From an uncultured Erysipelotrichaceae bacterium (lineage in GTDB: Bacteria; Bacillota_I; Bacilli_A; Erysipelotrichales; Erysipelotrichaceae): a DNA stretch of 15,734 nt. Shown here piece after piece: positions 1 to 7,009 of this stretch. The notes beneath the pieces are model-generated. The model worked only from the letters and a program-made list of their open reading frames with translations, searched no databases and had not been told where the DNA came from. Position 1 is the first letter of the stretch. Each line of letters starts with the position of its first letter. Location of the stretch: assembly GCA_910586285.1 (NCBI GenBank), contig CAJUGR010000026.1, positions 1,271 to 17,004 on the forward strand, in the 5' to 3' direction. A program made the position numbers and the translations under genes.

Positions 1-1571
1 ACAACACTGTTTGCCAGCTGCCATGCCATTTTGCCGCCGCCGGCATGATACATATAGATATAAGCACAGTGTCCCGGTTGACCTACCGTACTTGTCGGCC
101 AGCCCCATACACCCCATAGGTTTGCAGCTGTCTTAGAAAGACCGCCGCAGACTGCTCCTTCTTCAAATACGATCCACAGCTTCGGCTTTCCCGACCGATA
201 CGGAACACCGTATTTTGATAAGTTATATTTTGCATCCCATTTGGCATAGTTCGCCTGAGAATAATACTGCGGTCTGTAATAGCTGTAACCAAATGTATAC
301 TTCATATATTTATACGGATTGAAGCGATCATTGGCGCTTGACCATTTCTTTGAATAATCATGCAGCCATAAAATTTCCTCATCATCGATATTTACATGCA
401 TCAGCCAACGCATTTCCTCAACCGTCAACTGTTCAAATGCAGCTCGATTGTCCAACTGATTATTCTGATACATGCTCTTATAAATTTCATATCGCTTTAA
501 TGCATTAGAGTATTGATTACCTCCGATCCATAAACCGATACCGCTTGAATGTGATAAGGACAATGATAACATCATTTTTAAATAGACATCCTTGCACTTT
601 ATTCCCGCAGTACCGCCGAGCGCCGCAGTTTCATCTGTCAAATCTGCTTTGTGAGCTTGATAAACAGTACTCAATACCTCTAACGCTCTCATATAAGAAC
701 CTAAAGGTCTTCCTCCTACTGTCCATAAACGTAATGCTTCTTCATCATTTAAAAACCATTCTAACATCTCTATATTTTTAGGATCTGCTTCAATAAATGA
801 TCGCAGGCCATATTGTCCGACACGATTAATTAAATCTCTTTGAAGCAGTGTCAGCTTAATATCATCACCGACCGGTCCAGAGGTATATTTAGATTTAATT
901 TCTGCATCTAATTCCTCCACCGTTTTGGTTACATTTTCACTGTAACCTTCCTTTACAAGTTTCGCGTCTGCCCAAACTGCATGATCGGAGGCATTAGAAC
1001 CGTTATTGTCCGCATACAATCTTAGATATTTTACGTTTTTAATATCAACTTTTGCATATATGACATTATTGGAACTTTTTAAAGCCGCAGGTTCTTTTTC
1101 TGTTTTTAAGTCCCATGTCGTTCCGTCTTTTGAGGTATAAATATAAAACTTAACACCATTTCCTTTATTTTGAGCTGTCGTATTTAAACCGTAATACGTT
1201 GAAAAATACGCATAGTCCTTACTGTATTCACTGATATCGTATTCAACCGTAGAGGTCGCGTGTGCCCAAACCCCCTTTTTAAAAGTAGTCGTTGATCCGT
1301 TCAGCAACAATGTCAATGCAGTATTGGAACTGGTTTTATCTAAACCGATTGTTCCATATTCCAAAGTTGCTTTACTGTAAGGAATATCGGATAAGTATAC
1401 CACTTGATCATTGCTGCTTTGATTTATAATAATAGAATCCTTTGCATGACCGGTAGTTATATTTCCATGAATTGCCAAAGCAGTGATCTGTCCATGAATT
1501 GCCAAAGCAGTGACCGTAATCAATCCACAGAAAATCGCAAGCAACTTTTTAGATTTTACTAAGCTTCTCAT
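1..1571 (-). CDS. Secreted NPCBM-domain protein with Cys/His transglutaminase-like segment (partial, 3' end outside window)
   Basis: The frame is open from an ATG at 1571 to the window edge: 523 codons with no stop, so the C-terminus is missing. AGAGGAG at 1581-1587 sits 9 nt upstream of the ATG. The N-terminus is a signal peptide: basic residues (MRSLVKSKK), then a hydrophobic core and a TALA cleavage-like site, which is duplicated. Residues about 55-208 (from VVYLSDIPYS to AKLVKEGY) read as an NPCBM/NEW2 carbohydrate-binding module, including the KGVWAHATS and YLRLYADNNG segments. A long helical region follows. Near the cut, the segment around C475 (GAVCGGLSK) and H501 (GQPGHCAY) resembles the Cys and His motifs of transglutaminase/papain-fold domains. 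Export and glycan binding are good family inferences; catalysis is a guess until the Asp and the rest of the fold are seen. It could instead be a non-enzymatic adhesin. Signal peptide plus NPCBM suggests a cell-surface or secreted protein acting on host or microbial glycoconjugates. Confidence 0.85.
   Translation of the reverse strand, partial: MRSLVKSKKLLAIFCGLITVTALAIHGQITALAIHGNITTGHAKDSIIINQSSNDQVVYLSDIPYSKATLEYGTIGLDKTSSNTALTLLLNGSTTTFKKGVWAHATSTVEYDISEYSKDYAYFSTYYGLNTTAQNKGNGVKFYIYTSKDGTTWDLKTEKEPAALKSSNNVIYAKVDIKNVKYLRLYADNNGSNASDHAVWADAKLVKEGYSENVTKTVEELDAEIKSKYTSGPVGDDIKLTLLQRDLINRVGQYGLRSFIEADPKNIEMLEWFLNDEEALRLWTVGGRPLGSYMRALEVLSTVYQAHKADLTDETAALGGTAGIKCKDVYLKMMLSLSLSHSSGIGLWIGGNQYSNALKRYEIYKSMYQNNQLDNRAAFEQLTVEEMRWLMHVNIDDEEILWLHDYSKKWSSANDRFNPYKYMKYTFGYSYYRPQYYSQANYAKWDAKYNLSKYGVPYRSGKPKLWIVFEEGAVCGGLSKTAANLWGVWGWPTSTVGQPGHCAYIYMYHAGGGKMAWQLANSV
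1464..1513. repeat. 27-bp-period tandem duplication inside the signal peptide
   Basis: A 23-bp stretch at 1464-1486 recurs identically at 1491-1513, a period of 27 bp or exactly nine codons. It duplicates the residues TALAIHG+2 at positions 21-29 and 30-38 of the secreted protein, where the signal peptidase site should lie. The copies differ only in the last four bases of the unit, which suggests a recent in-frame event. Confidence 0.9.
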
Positions 1572-1580
1572 AAAACGTCT

Positions 1581-1641
1581 CTCCTCTTTCATTCTTCTTG
1601 TAGTCCCTTCTCATTATATGAGATATTTCTTTTGATCTGTT
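1581..1641 (-). promoter_or_regulatory. Possible promoter of the NPCBM gene
   Basis: On the minus strand a TATAAT hexamer lies at 1613-1618, about 42 bp before the ATG. It is embedded in a small palindrome, CTCAT-TAT-ATGAG (1610-1622). The -35 position 17 bp upstream (1636-1641) reads AACAGA, a poor match, so the promoter may need an activator or may be misassigned. Confidence 0.35.
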
Positions 1642-2176
1642 CATCCTACTTTTAGGATTAAGATGATCATTTCAATGGTTTTCCCCTTTTATTTTAAGAT
1701 ATGAGCAGATATTCACAAATGGCAGTAATGACTGTTCTCAAAATCAGTGAAACCTTCTATCTCTATACATTCACCAATTAATTCTCTTTATATTTTAGCA
1801 TACCTTATATGCCTTTTGCAATCATACCTTACTCTGAGTTAACAAAAAACGCAGAAAAAAATGTAAAAAATAAGCGGTTTATTATATCCGGATTATGCAA
1901 CCCCTGCTGTGGCTGTAAAGTTCATATGAGAACACAGGGTTCAGCACTACGCATATTAGGATCAAATCTTTTTAATTTAATCTTAATTGCCTTTTTAGTA
2001 TGATGAATTGTGCCAAAATCATCAACGTCCGAACCATAAACATATTCTTCCGATTGATTTTTCTCAAGCATCTCACTTGATCCAAATATTCCTTTTTTAA
2101 ATCAAAAATTTTCTTGATTTACACTGATAAAATCGGATTCTGTTCTGCATAAACATGAGAATATAACTTTACCGGG

Positions 2177-2191
2177 TGATGATCATTACCA
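2177..2191. promoter_or_regulatory. Fur-like 7-1-7 palindrome, isolated
   Basis: TGATGATCATTACCA matches the Fur/PerR-family 7-1-7 inverted-repeat form TGATAAT-N-ATTATCA at 12 of 14 fixed positions. No convincing gene starts next to it, so it is either the control site of a lost gene or a chance match in AT-rich DNA. Confidence 0.3.
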
Positions 2192-2443
2192 TATGAAAAA
2201 ATCATTTCACACATATGATAACCGTCTCTGTAAATGTCAAGATACCAACACAAACATGACCGATATGCTCGAATTTGGCATTATCATTTTTTCGTTATTT
2301 CAGAGAACATGGATTAAAATTTCCTTCCTTGGTTTGTTTTCCAGTTTTTTTGTCAAGCAGTCAAAGAGTCTTTTGAATCACCAAAATATAATAAAATCCG
2401 AAATCCGATGAAAACCATTTCCGTTGATTTAATATACACAATC

Positions 2444-2965
2444 TTATTTGTTTAAGCATTCCAAAATCGGTTCAATATACTTCTTATCGGATATATCATA
2501 GGAGGAAGAAATCATTTTAATCATAGTCTCCTCTTCTTCTGTTTTATCTTTCTTCTTTTTCAGCGTTTTGATAAACAGTTTCATCATAAGCTTAGACGGA
2601 GTAGGCATTTTTTCATAGTTCAAGCCTCCCGGGCAATAAAAGGCATGGACATTTTTCAATTCCGGCTTGTCAAAATTCTGCTTTAAGGCTAGTGCCACAT
2701 CCGGATTCTCGATCGGACTTGCCCCGACACAAAATACGATCAACCGCTTTTTCAACCATTTCTCCACATTACTTTTAAACCAGTTGAGTTTACTGATTCC
2801 TCCGGCAAATGCCCAGCCACCAAAGATAATATTATCATAGCTGTCTAAATTCTTCTTTTTAGCAATGGAGTAATCAAAACAATCAGCCTCTGTGGCTTCT
2901 GCGATCCATTGCGCATAGCGTTTGGTAAAACCGGTTTGTGAATGATAAATAACAACTGTTTTCAT
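2444..2965 (-). CDS. Flavodoxin-domain protein
   Basis: This 173-residue protein starts MKTVVIYHSQTGFTKRYA: a beta strand followed by the S-x-T-G-x-T/K phosphate-binding loop that holds FMN in flavodoxins. The later strands IIFGGWAFAGG and LIVFCVGASP also fit the flavodoxin fold. Length and pattern resemble the flavodoxin group that includes HemG-type protoporphyrinogen oxidases, but the surrounding genes do not concern heme, so a general cytoplasmic FMN electron carrier or NAD(P)H-linked flavoprotein is the safer call. A lysine-rich insertion (KTLKKKKDK) lies near residue 135. Its ATG overlaps the stop of the upstream FMN-binding gene as ATGA, a sign of translational coupling and shared function. 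It is the last gene of the marR operon and should be controlled by that promoter. The fold is confident; partner and substrate are unknown. Confidence 0.85.
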   Translation of the reverse strand: MKTVVIYHSQTGFTKRYAQWIAEATEADCFDYSIAKKKNLDSYDNIIFGGWAFAGGISKLNWFKSNVEKWLKKRLIVFCVGASPIENPDVALALKQNFDKPELKNVHAFYCPGGLNYEKMPTPSKLMMKLFIKTLKKKKDKTEEEETMIKMISSSYDISDKKYIEPILECLNK

Positions 2966-3360
2966 TTTTCTTCTTCTCCTTTTATCACTGCATTTTCAAT
3001 TGCTTTTAAAATACATTTACTGCTTACTGTCGCCCCTGATATCGCATCCACTTCCAAACTTTGTTCCCGAATCACATCATTGACAATAGCTTCTGCCGCA
3101 GAACCTAAGCCATTGTCGTGTTCCAAAAGGATGATCTGCGTAATGCTATGATCGCAAATCGTAACACGAACTTTTGCATATACCGGAGCAATCGCATATT
3201 CTCCGATTTTCTCTTGATCCTCCATAGTCGTGAAATCAACAGGATAAAGAGGGATATCATTAACATTTTGGATCATATAAGCCATTATAATTTTACCAAG
3301 CAAGAAAATCACAAGCAAACTTCCCATGATCCAAATGATCTTTTTCCTAACCTTTTGCAT
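2962..3360 (-). CDS. Membrane-anchored FMN-binding domain protein (covalent flavinylation type)
   Basis: This 132-residue protein carries one N-terminal membrane segment (about residues 8-29, preceded by KVRKK, which predicts N-in topology) and an outside FMN_bind domain. The flavinylation motif is intact: D105-A-I-S-G-A-T111-V-S, where ApbE-type transferases attach FMN to the threonine. The HDNG segment near residue 81 and the AxxAIxxxVI helix before the motif also fit the family, which includes RnfG/NqrC-like electron carriers. I chose the ATG at 3360, preceded by GGAG, over a TTG at 3387. Either way the gene overlaps the end of marR (14 nt from the ATG), and its own stop overlaps the flavodoxin start by 4 nt. 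The likely role is electron transfer at the outer face of the membrane. No ApbE gene is in the window, so flavinylation must be served from elsewhere. Confidence 0.85.
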   Translation of the reverse strand: MQKVRKKIIWIMGSLLVIFLLGKIIMAYMIQNVNDIPLYPVDFTTMEDQEKIGEYAIAPVYAKVRVTICDHSITQIILLEHDNGLGSAAEAIVNDVIREQSLEVDAISGATVSSKCILKAIENAVIKGEEEK

Positions 3361-3838
3361 TGCCGGTATGCCGCTCCATTTTCTCAATCCCTGTATACAA
3401 GCGCATCATCAAATGAAACAGCTGTTCCATTTCCGCAATCGTATAATCTTCAAACAGTATATTCAGTTCTTTCTGATAAGTAATGAACACCGTTTCAAAA
3501 TAGCTTTTACATTTTTCGCTCGGATAAATGGAAGAAGCACGAATATCCTTTTCGTTGCGAGTAATGAAAACAAAACCTTTTTTTTCTAAAGCATAAGCCA
3601 ATTTTTTGATGTTTTGTCTGGAGCATCCCAACAGTTTACCCAATTGTGTAAATGTCAGTGGTTCTTTAGATTGTCGGATCATCGTTAATAGCATAAATTG
3701 CTTTAAGGTAATCTCAGGAATATTACGATCAAATAAGGTCTGTAAACGATTACCGGCAATAAACAAGGTGCTGAAGACTGCTTTCGCCTGATTCTCCTTG
3801 GTATCGGAAAAGCGTTGAGTTAATTCTTTTAGTTCCAT
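3347..3838 (-). CDS. MarR-family transcriptional regulator
   Basis: A 163-residue winged-helix protein. Residues about 43-100 form the DNA-binding domain: TLKQFMLLTMI, then the helix-turn-helix LTFTQLGKLLGCSRQNIKKLAYALEKKGFV, and a basic wing FITRNEKDIRAS. Flanking helices would make the dimer, as in MarR proteins. A cysteine, C72, sits at the start of the recognition helix, a place where oxidation could change DNA binding; this is an inference. AAGGAG lies 5-6 nt before the ATG. The gene is first in an operon with the FMN-binding protein and flavodoxin. Its promoter contains two near-identical palindromes, so autorepression is very likely. The inducing ligand cannot be read from the sequence; the cargo suggests a redox or flavin-related signal. 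Confidence 0.9.
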   Translation of the reverse strand: MELKELTQRFSDTKENQAKAVFSTLFIAGNRLQTLFDRNIPEITLKQFMLLTMIRQSKEPLTFTQLGKLLGCSRQNIKKLAYALEKKGFVFITRNEKDIRASSIYPSEKCKSYFETVFITYQKELNILFEDYTIAEMEQLFHLMMRLYTGIEKMERHTGNAKG

Positions 3839-3854
3839 GACTTTCTCCTTATTG

Positions 3855-3899
3855 GTAACTTGTTACTGTAATTATAGTAACAAGTTACTGTTTTGTCAA
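3855..3899 (-). promoter_or_regulatory. marR operon promoter with twin palindromic operators
   Basis: On the minus strand TTGACA (3894-3899), a 17-bp spacer and TATAAT (3871-3876) form a perfect sigma-A consensus. A perfect inverted repeat with 13-bp arms (3855-3867 and 3876-3888) and an 8-bp centre covers it. Each arm is itself a small palindrome, GTAAC-NN-GTTAC. One arm fills the spacer next to the -10; the other lies over the expected transcription start. This is the layout expected for two MarR dimers blocking RNA polymerase. Confidence 0.85.
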
Positions 3900-3903
3900 A
3901 TAT

Positions 3904-3936
3904 AAAAAAACCGCCTGATCTTATCAGAATCAGACG
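3904..3936 (-). terminator. Intrinsic terminator of the dnaK operon
   Basis: On the minus strand CGTCTGAT (3929-3936) pairs with ATCAGGCG (3912-3919), with one G-U pair and a 9-nt loop, and is followed by a G and seven T. It lies 32 bp after the dnaJ stop. The T-run ends only 4 bp before the -35 box of the marR promoter, so the two operons are packed end to start. Confidence 0.85.
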
Positions 3937-3967
3937 CTCTTTTACATTGATTTCAGAAGTACAAAGG

Positions 3968-5068
3968 TTACTTAAACGCTTTTTTGAATTTATCGAACGG
4001 AGATTCATGCGCTTTCTTACCGCGAATGGTCTCATACAGTTCTTTTTCTTCCTTCGTAATCTTAGTGGGTATTTCCACCACGACTTCAACAAACTGATCA
4101 CCTTGTGCCCCACGCTGGGTTTTCACTCCCTTGCCACGCAATCGGAACTGTTGGCCGTATTGCGTACCGGCAGGAATGGTTAAATCCACATCGCCGTAAA
4201 CAGTGGGAACTTCTACCTTACATCCCAAAGTCGCATCCAACGCACTGATTGGTACGGTAATGCGAATATCGTTGCCGTCACGTACAAAAGTCTTATGGCG
4301 CGTTACAAGAATTTCGATATAGAGATCTCCGTTAGAGCCGCCGTTGATACCGCGTTCCCCCTTGTTAGGAACACGCACCTGTTGTCCGGACTGGATGCCA
4401 GCAGGGATTTTAATGTTGAGTTTTACCCGCTTATGCTCATACCCGCGGCCATGGCATTTATCGCATTTCTTGGTAATTGTCTTACCCGTTCCACCACAAT
4501 CAGGGCAGACGCTTTGACTCTGAAATACCCCAAACGGAGTGCGCTGCTGAGAAGTTACTTTACCGCTGCCACCACAGGTTGAACACGTATGAATATCGTT
4601 TTTGGAATAGGCACCGCTGCCTCCGCATGCGGTACATTGTTCATCCACATCGATCGTAATTTCTTCTTCTTTGCCAAATATTGCATCCATAAAATCGATG
4701 CGCATCTGCATAAAGCGATCGTTTCCTTTACGCGGGCCGTTGCTTTGTCGGCTGCGACCGCCGCCAAAACCACCGCCGAAAAAGGATCCGAAAATATCAC
4801 TGAAATCTTCAAACCCGCTGAAGCCGCCTTGACCAAACCCGGCGCCTTCCATTCCCGCATGACCGAATTGATCATAAGTTGCCTTTTTCTGCGGATCCGA
4901 TAAAACCTCATAAGCTTCATTTACTTCTTTGAATTTGTCCTCGGCACCAGGCTCCTTATTGACATCCGGGTGATATTTTTTTGCCATTTTTCGATAGGCT
5001 TTTTTGATTTCTTCATCACTGGCTCCCTTACTCAGACCCAGTACTTCATAATAATCGCGTTTACTCAT
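3968..5068 (-). CDS. dnaJ: Chaperone DnaJ (Hsp40)
   Basis: DnaJ is the co-chaperone that delivers unfolded proteins to DnaK and stimulates its ATPase. This 366-residue copy has every class I part in order: a J domain at about 5-70 with H33-P34-D35, a Gly/Phe-rich linker at about 72-105, and a zinc domain with four CxxCxGxG motifs starting at C145, C162, C188 and C202. The two C-terminal substrate-binding domains follow. I chose the ATG at 5068 (MSKRDYYEV) because AGGAAGG lies 8 nt upstream; an ATG at 5074 and a TTG at 5086 are in frame but badly spaced. It is last in the hrcA-grpE-dnaK-dnaJ operon, separated from dnaK by a hairpin, and a strong terminator follows it. Confidence 0.97.
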   Translation of the reverse strand: MSKRDYYEVLGLSKGASDEEIKKAYRKMAKKYHPDVNKEPGAEDKFKEVNEAYEVLSDPQKKATYDQFGHAGMEGAGFGQGGFSGFEDFSDIFGSFFGGGFGGGRSRQSNGPRKGNDRFMQMRIDFMDAIFGKEEEITIDVDEQCTACGGSGAYSKNDIHTCSTCGGSGKVTSQQRTPFGVFQSQSVCPDCGGTGKTITKKCDKCHGRGYEHKRVKLNIKIPAGIQSGQQVRVPNKGERGINGGSNGDLYIEILVTRHKTFVRDGNDIRITVPISALDATLGCKVEVPTVYGDVDLTIPAGTQYGQQFRLRGKGVKTQRGAQGDQFVEVVVEIPTKITKEEKELYETIRGKKAHESPFDKFKKAFK

Positions 5069-5148
5069 CCTCATCACCTTCCTCAAACGAAGCCTTTATT
5101 CCCGTTACTTTACCATTGTATCATAGTTTCATCGGTATACAGACGAAA

Positions 5149-5183
5149 CAGACGAGGCTTGGAGAAACGCCAAGCATCGTCTG
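5149..5183 (-). promoter_or_regulatory. Hairpin between dnaK and dnaJ
   Basis: CAGACGA (5149-5155) and GCTTGG (5157-5162) pair with TCGTCTG (5177-5183) and CCAAGC (5170-5175). The stem has 13 pairs, one internal mismatch and a 7-nt loop, starting 8 nt after the dnaK stop. Only three T follow on the minus strand, so it is a leaky terminator, processing site or 3'-end stabiliser rather than a full stop. A second CAGACGA lies just downstream at 5140-5146. Confidence 0.65.
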
Positions 5184-5190
5184 AATCCTA

Positions 5191-6990
5191 TTAGTTCTTT
5201 TCTTCGAATTCCGCATCAACAACGTTATCATCATTGGCACCGCCGTTATTGCCTTCATCCTGTGCGTTCTGATACATTGCCGCACTGGCTGCCTGTGCTG
5301 CTTTTTCCAATTCATCCAATTTTGCCTTCACGGCTACCATATCGTTTTCATCCAACGATTTCTGTAATTCATCACGAAGTTTGATCGTCTGTTCTTTCTG
5401 AGCAGCATCAATCTTATCACCCGCATCCGCAATCGTCATATCAATCTGATTGATGAAGGCTTCCGCACGGTTGCGCAAGTCAATTTCCTCTTTACGCTTA
5501 TCATCCTCAGCCTTGTGTTCTTCTGCCTCTTTCACCATTCGATCAATTTCTTCATCACTCAAGCCACTGGAGTTTTGAATCGTGATCGACTGTTGTTTTC
5601 CGGTTCCCTTATCGGTAGCGGATACATGTACAATACCGTTGACGTCAATATCAAATTTTACTTCAATCTGCGGGACCCCGCGACGTGCCGGCGCAATACC
5701 ATCCAGCTTAAACAATCCCAACTCCTTATTGTCATTCGCCATCGGACGCTCACCCTGCAACACTCGAATATCGACAGCCGGTTGATTATCAGCCGCTGTT
5801 GAGAAAATCTGGGATTTGCTGGCAGGAATCGTCGTGTTACGCGGAATCAATACCGTCATAACTCCACCCATCGTTTCAATACCGAGGGATAAGGGCGTCA
5901 CATCCAGCAACAGTACGTCTTTGACATCACCGACAATGACACCGCCTTGAATGGCAGCACCCATCGCTACGACTTCATCCGGATTGACGGAACGATTTGG
6001 TTCCTTGCCTAAAATATTTTTAACCGCTTCCTGTACAGCCGGAATGCGGGTAGAACCGCCGACCAACAGTACTTGATGAATATCGTTCTTGGTTAATCCG
6101 GCATCACGCAATGCATTGCGAACCGGGTCCATAGTACGTTCTACCAAATGCTTGGTCATCTCATCAAATTTCGCTCTTGTTAAGCTGGACTCAAAGTGCA
6201 ATGGTCCATCAGCACCAGCTGAGATAAACGGCAAAGAAATTTGTGTTTGTGCCATTCCGGACAAATCCTTTTTTGCCTTTTCTGCCGCTTCTTTTAAACG
6301 CTGCATCGCCATTGTGTCTTTGCTTAAATCCACGCCGTTTTCCTTTTTGAAAGTATCCACCATCCAATTAACAACAACGTTATCGAAATCATCACCACCC
6401 AGGTGGGTATCACCGTTGGTTGACAATACTTCAAAGGTACCGTCTGCCAATTCCAGAATGGAAACATCGAATGTACCACCGCCTAAGTCATATACCAATA
6501 CTTTCTGTTCTTTATCAGTCTTATCCAACCCATAGGCCAATGCGGCTGCGGTCGGTTCGTTGATGATACGCTCCACTTCCAAACCGGCAATTTTTCCGGC
6601 ATCCTTGGTTGCCTGGCGCTGTGCATCATTGAAGTAAGCCGGTACTGTAATAACCGCTTTATCCACCTTTTCACCGAGATAATCTTCCGCATATCCCTTC
6701 AAATATTGCAGGATCATTGCCGAAACTTCTTGAGGTGTATAATCCTTTCCTTCTAAAGTTACCTTTTCATTGGTACCGATTTTCCGCTTAATGGAAATAA
6801 CGGTATTTTTATTGGTGACAACCTGACGTTTTGCGGCATCACCAACAATGCGTTCACCGTTTTTAAATGCGACAACCGACGGTGTCGTACGATTTCCTTC
6901 CGGATTGGTCACAACCTTGCATTCTCCGCCTTCCATAACACTGACACAAGAATTAGTCGTACCTAAGTCAATTCCGATAATTTTACTCAT
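5191..6990 (-). CDS. dnaK: Chaperone DnaK (Hsp70)
   Basis: DnaK is the ATP-driven chaperone that binds hydrophobic segments of unfolded proteins in the cytoplasm. The 599-residue protein shows the three Hsp70 signatures: IDLGTTNS (about 7-14), DLGGGTFD (168-175) and VGGSTRIP (310-317). The DVTPLSLGIE linker region, the beta-sandwich substrate-binding domain and a helical lid follow. It ends in VVDAEFEEKN, the usual DAEFEE-type tail. The length matches Gram-positive DnaK, which lacks a loop of about 25 residues in the ATPase domain found in proteobacterial forms. AAGGAGG lies 8 nt before the ATG, and grpE ends 19 nt upstream. The neighbours GrpE (nucleotide exchange), DnaJ and HrcA make up the full class I heat-shock operon. 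Nothing about the sequence looks unusual. Confidence 0.98.
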   Translation of the reverse strand: MSKIIGIDLGTTNSCVSVMEGGECKVVTNPEGNRTTPSVVAFKNGERIVGDAAKRQVVTNKNTVISIKRKIGTNEKVTLEGKDYTPQEVSAMILQYLKGYAEDYLGEKVDKAVITVPAYFNDAQRQATKDAGKIAGLEVERIINEPTAAALAYGLDKTDKEQKVLVYDLGGGTFDVSILELADGTFEVLSTNGDTHLGGDDFDNVVVNWMVDTFKKENGVDLSKDTMAMQRLKEAAEKAKKDLSGMAQTQISLPFISAGADGPLHFESSLTRAKFDEMTKHLVERTMDPVRNALRDAGLTKNDIHQVLLVGGSTRIPAVQEAVKNILGKEPNRSVNPDEVVAMGAAIQGGVIVGDVKDVLLLDVTPLSLGIETMGGVMTVLIPRNTTIPASKSQIFSTAADNQPAVDIRVLQGERPMANDNKELGLFKLDGIAPARRGVPQIEVKFDIDVNGIVHVSATDKGTGKQQSITIQNSSGLSDEEIDRMVKEAEEHKAEDDKRKEEIDLRNRAEAFINQIDMTIADAGDKIDAAQKEQTIKLRDELQKSLDENDMVAVKAKLDELEKAAQAASAAMYQNAQDEGNNGGANDDNVVDAEFEEKN

Positions 6991-7009
6991 AATGATTTCC
7001 TCCTTTAGC

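Larger units (their letters stand above)
1572..2443. other. Long stretch with no convincing gene; possible gene remnant on the minus strand
   Basis: Short open frames here (plus strand 1809-2003 and 2193-2411) lack ribosome binding sites and have no recognisable motif. On the minus strand, 1922-2101 is open for 59 codons and reads more like protein than its surroundings (acidic YVYGSDVDDFG then basic KAIKIKLKRFDPNM). It has no clear start or Shine-Dalgarno sequence and is closed by stops on both sides, so it may be the remnant of a decayed gene. I do not recognise its family. The flavodoxin operon upstream shows no strong intrinsic terminator in this stretch. Confidence 0.4.

Noticed and set aside
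1809..2003. 64-codon plus-strand frame
   Set aside because: No Shine-Dalgarno sequence, no recognisable motif and an overlap with an equally plausible minus-strand remnant.
2193..2411. 72-codon plus-strand frame just after the Fur-like site
   Set aside because: The position is tempting, but there is no ribosome binding site and the translation has no family features.
3829..5315. Long alternative frames inside dnaJ and dnaK on both strands
   Set aside because: They are shadows of clearly conserved chaperone genes.
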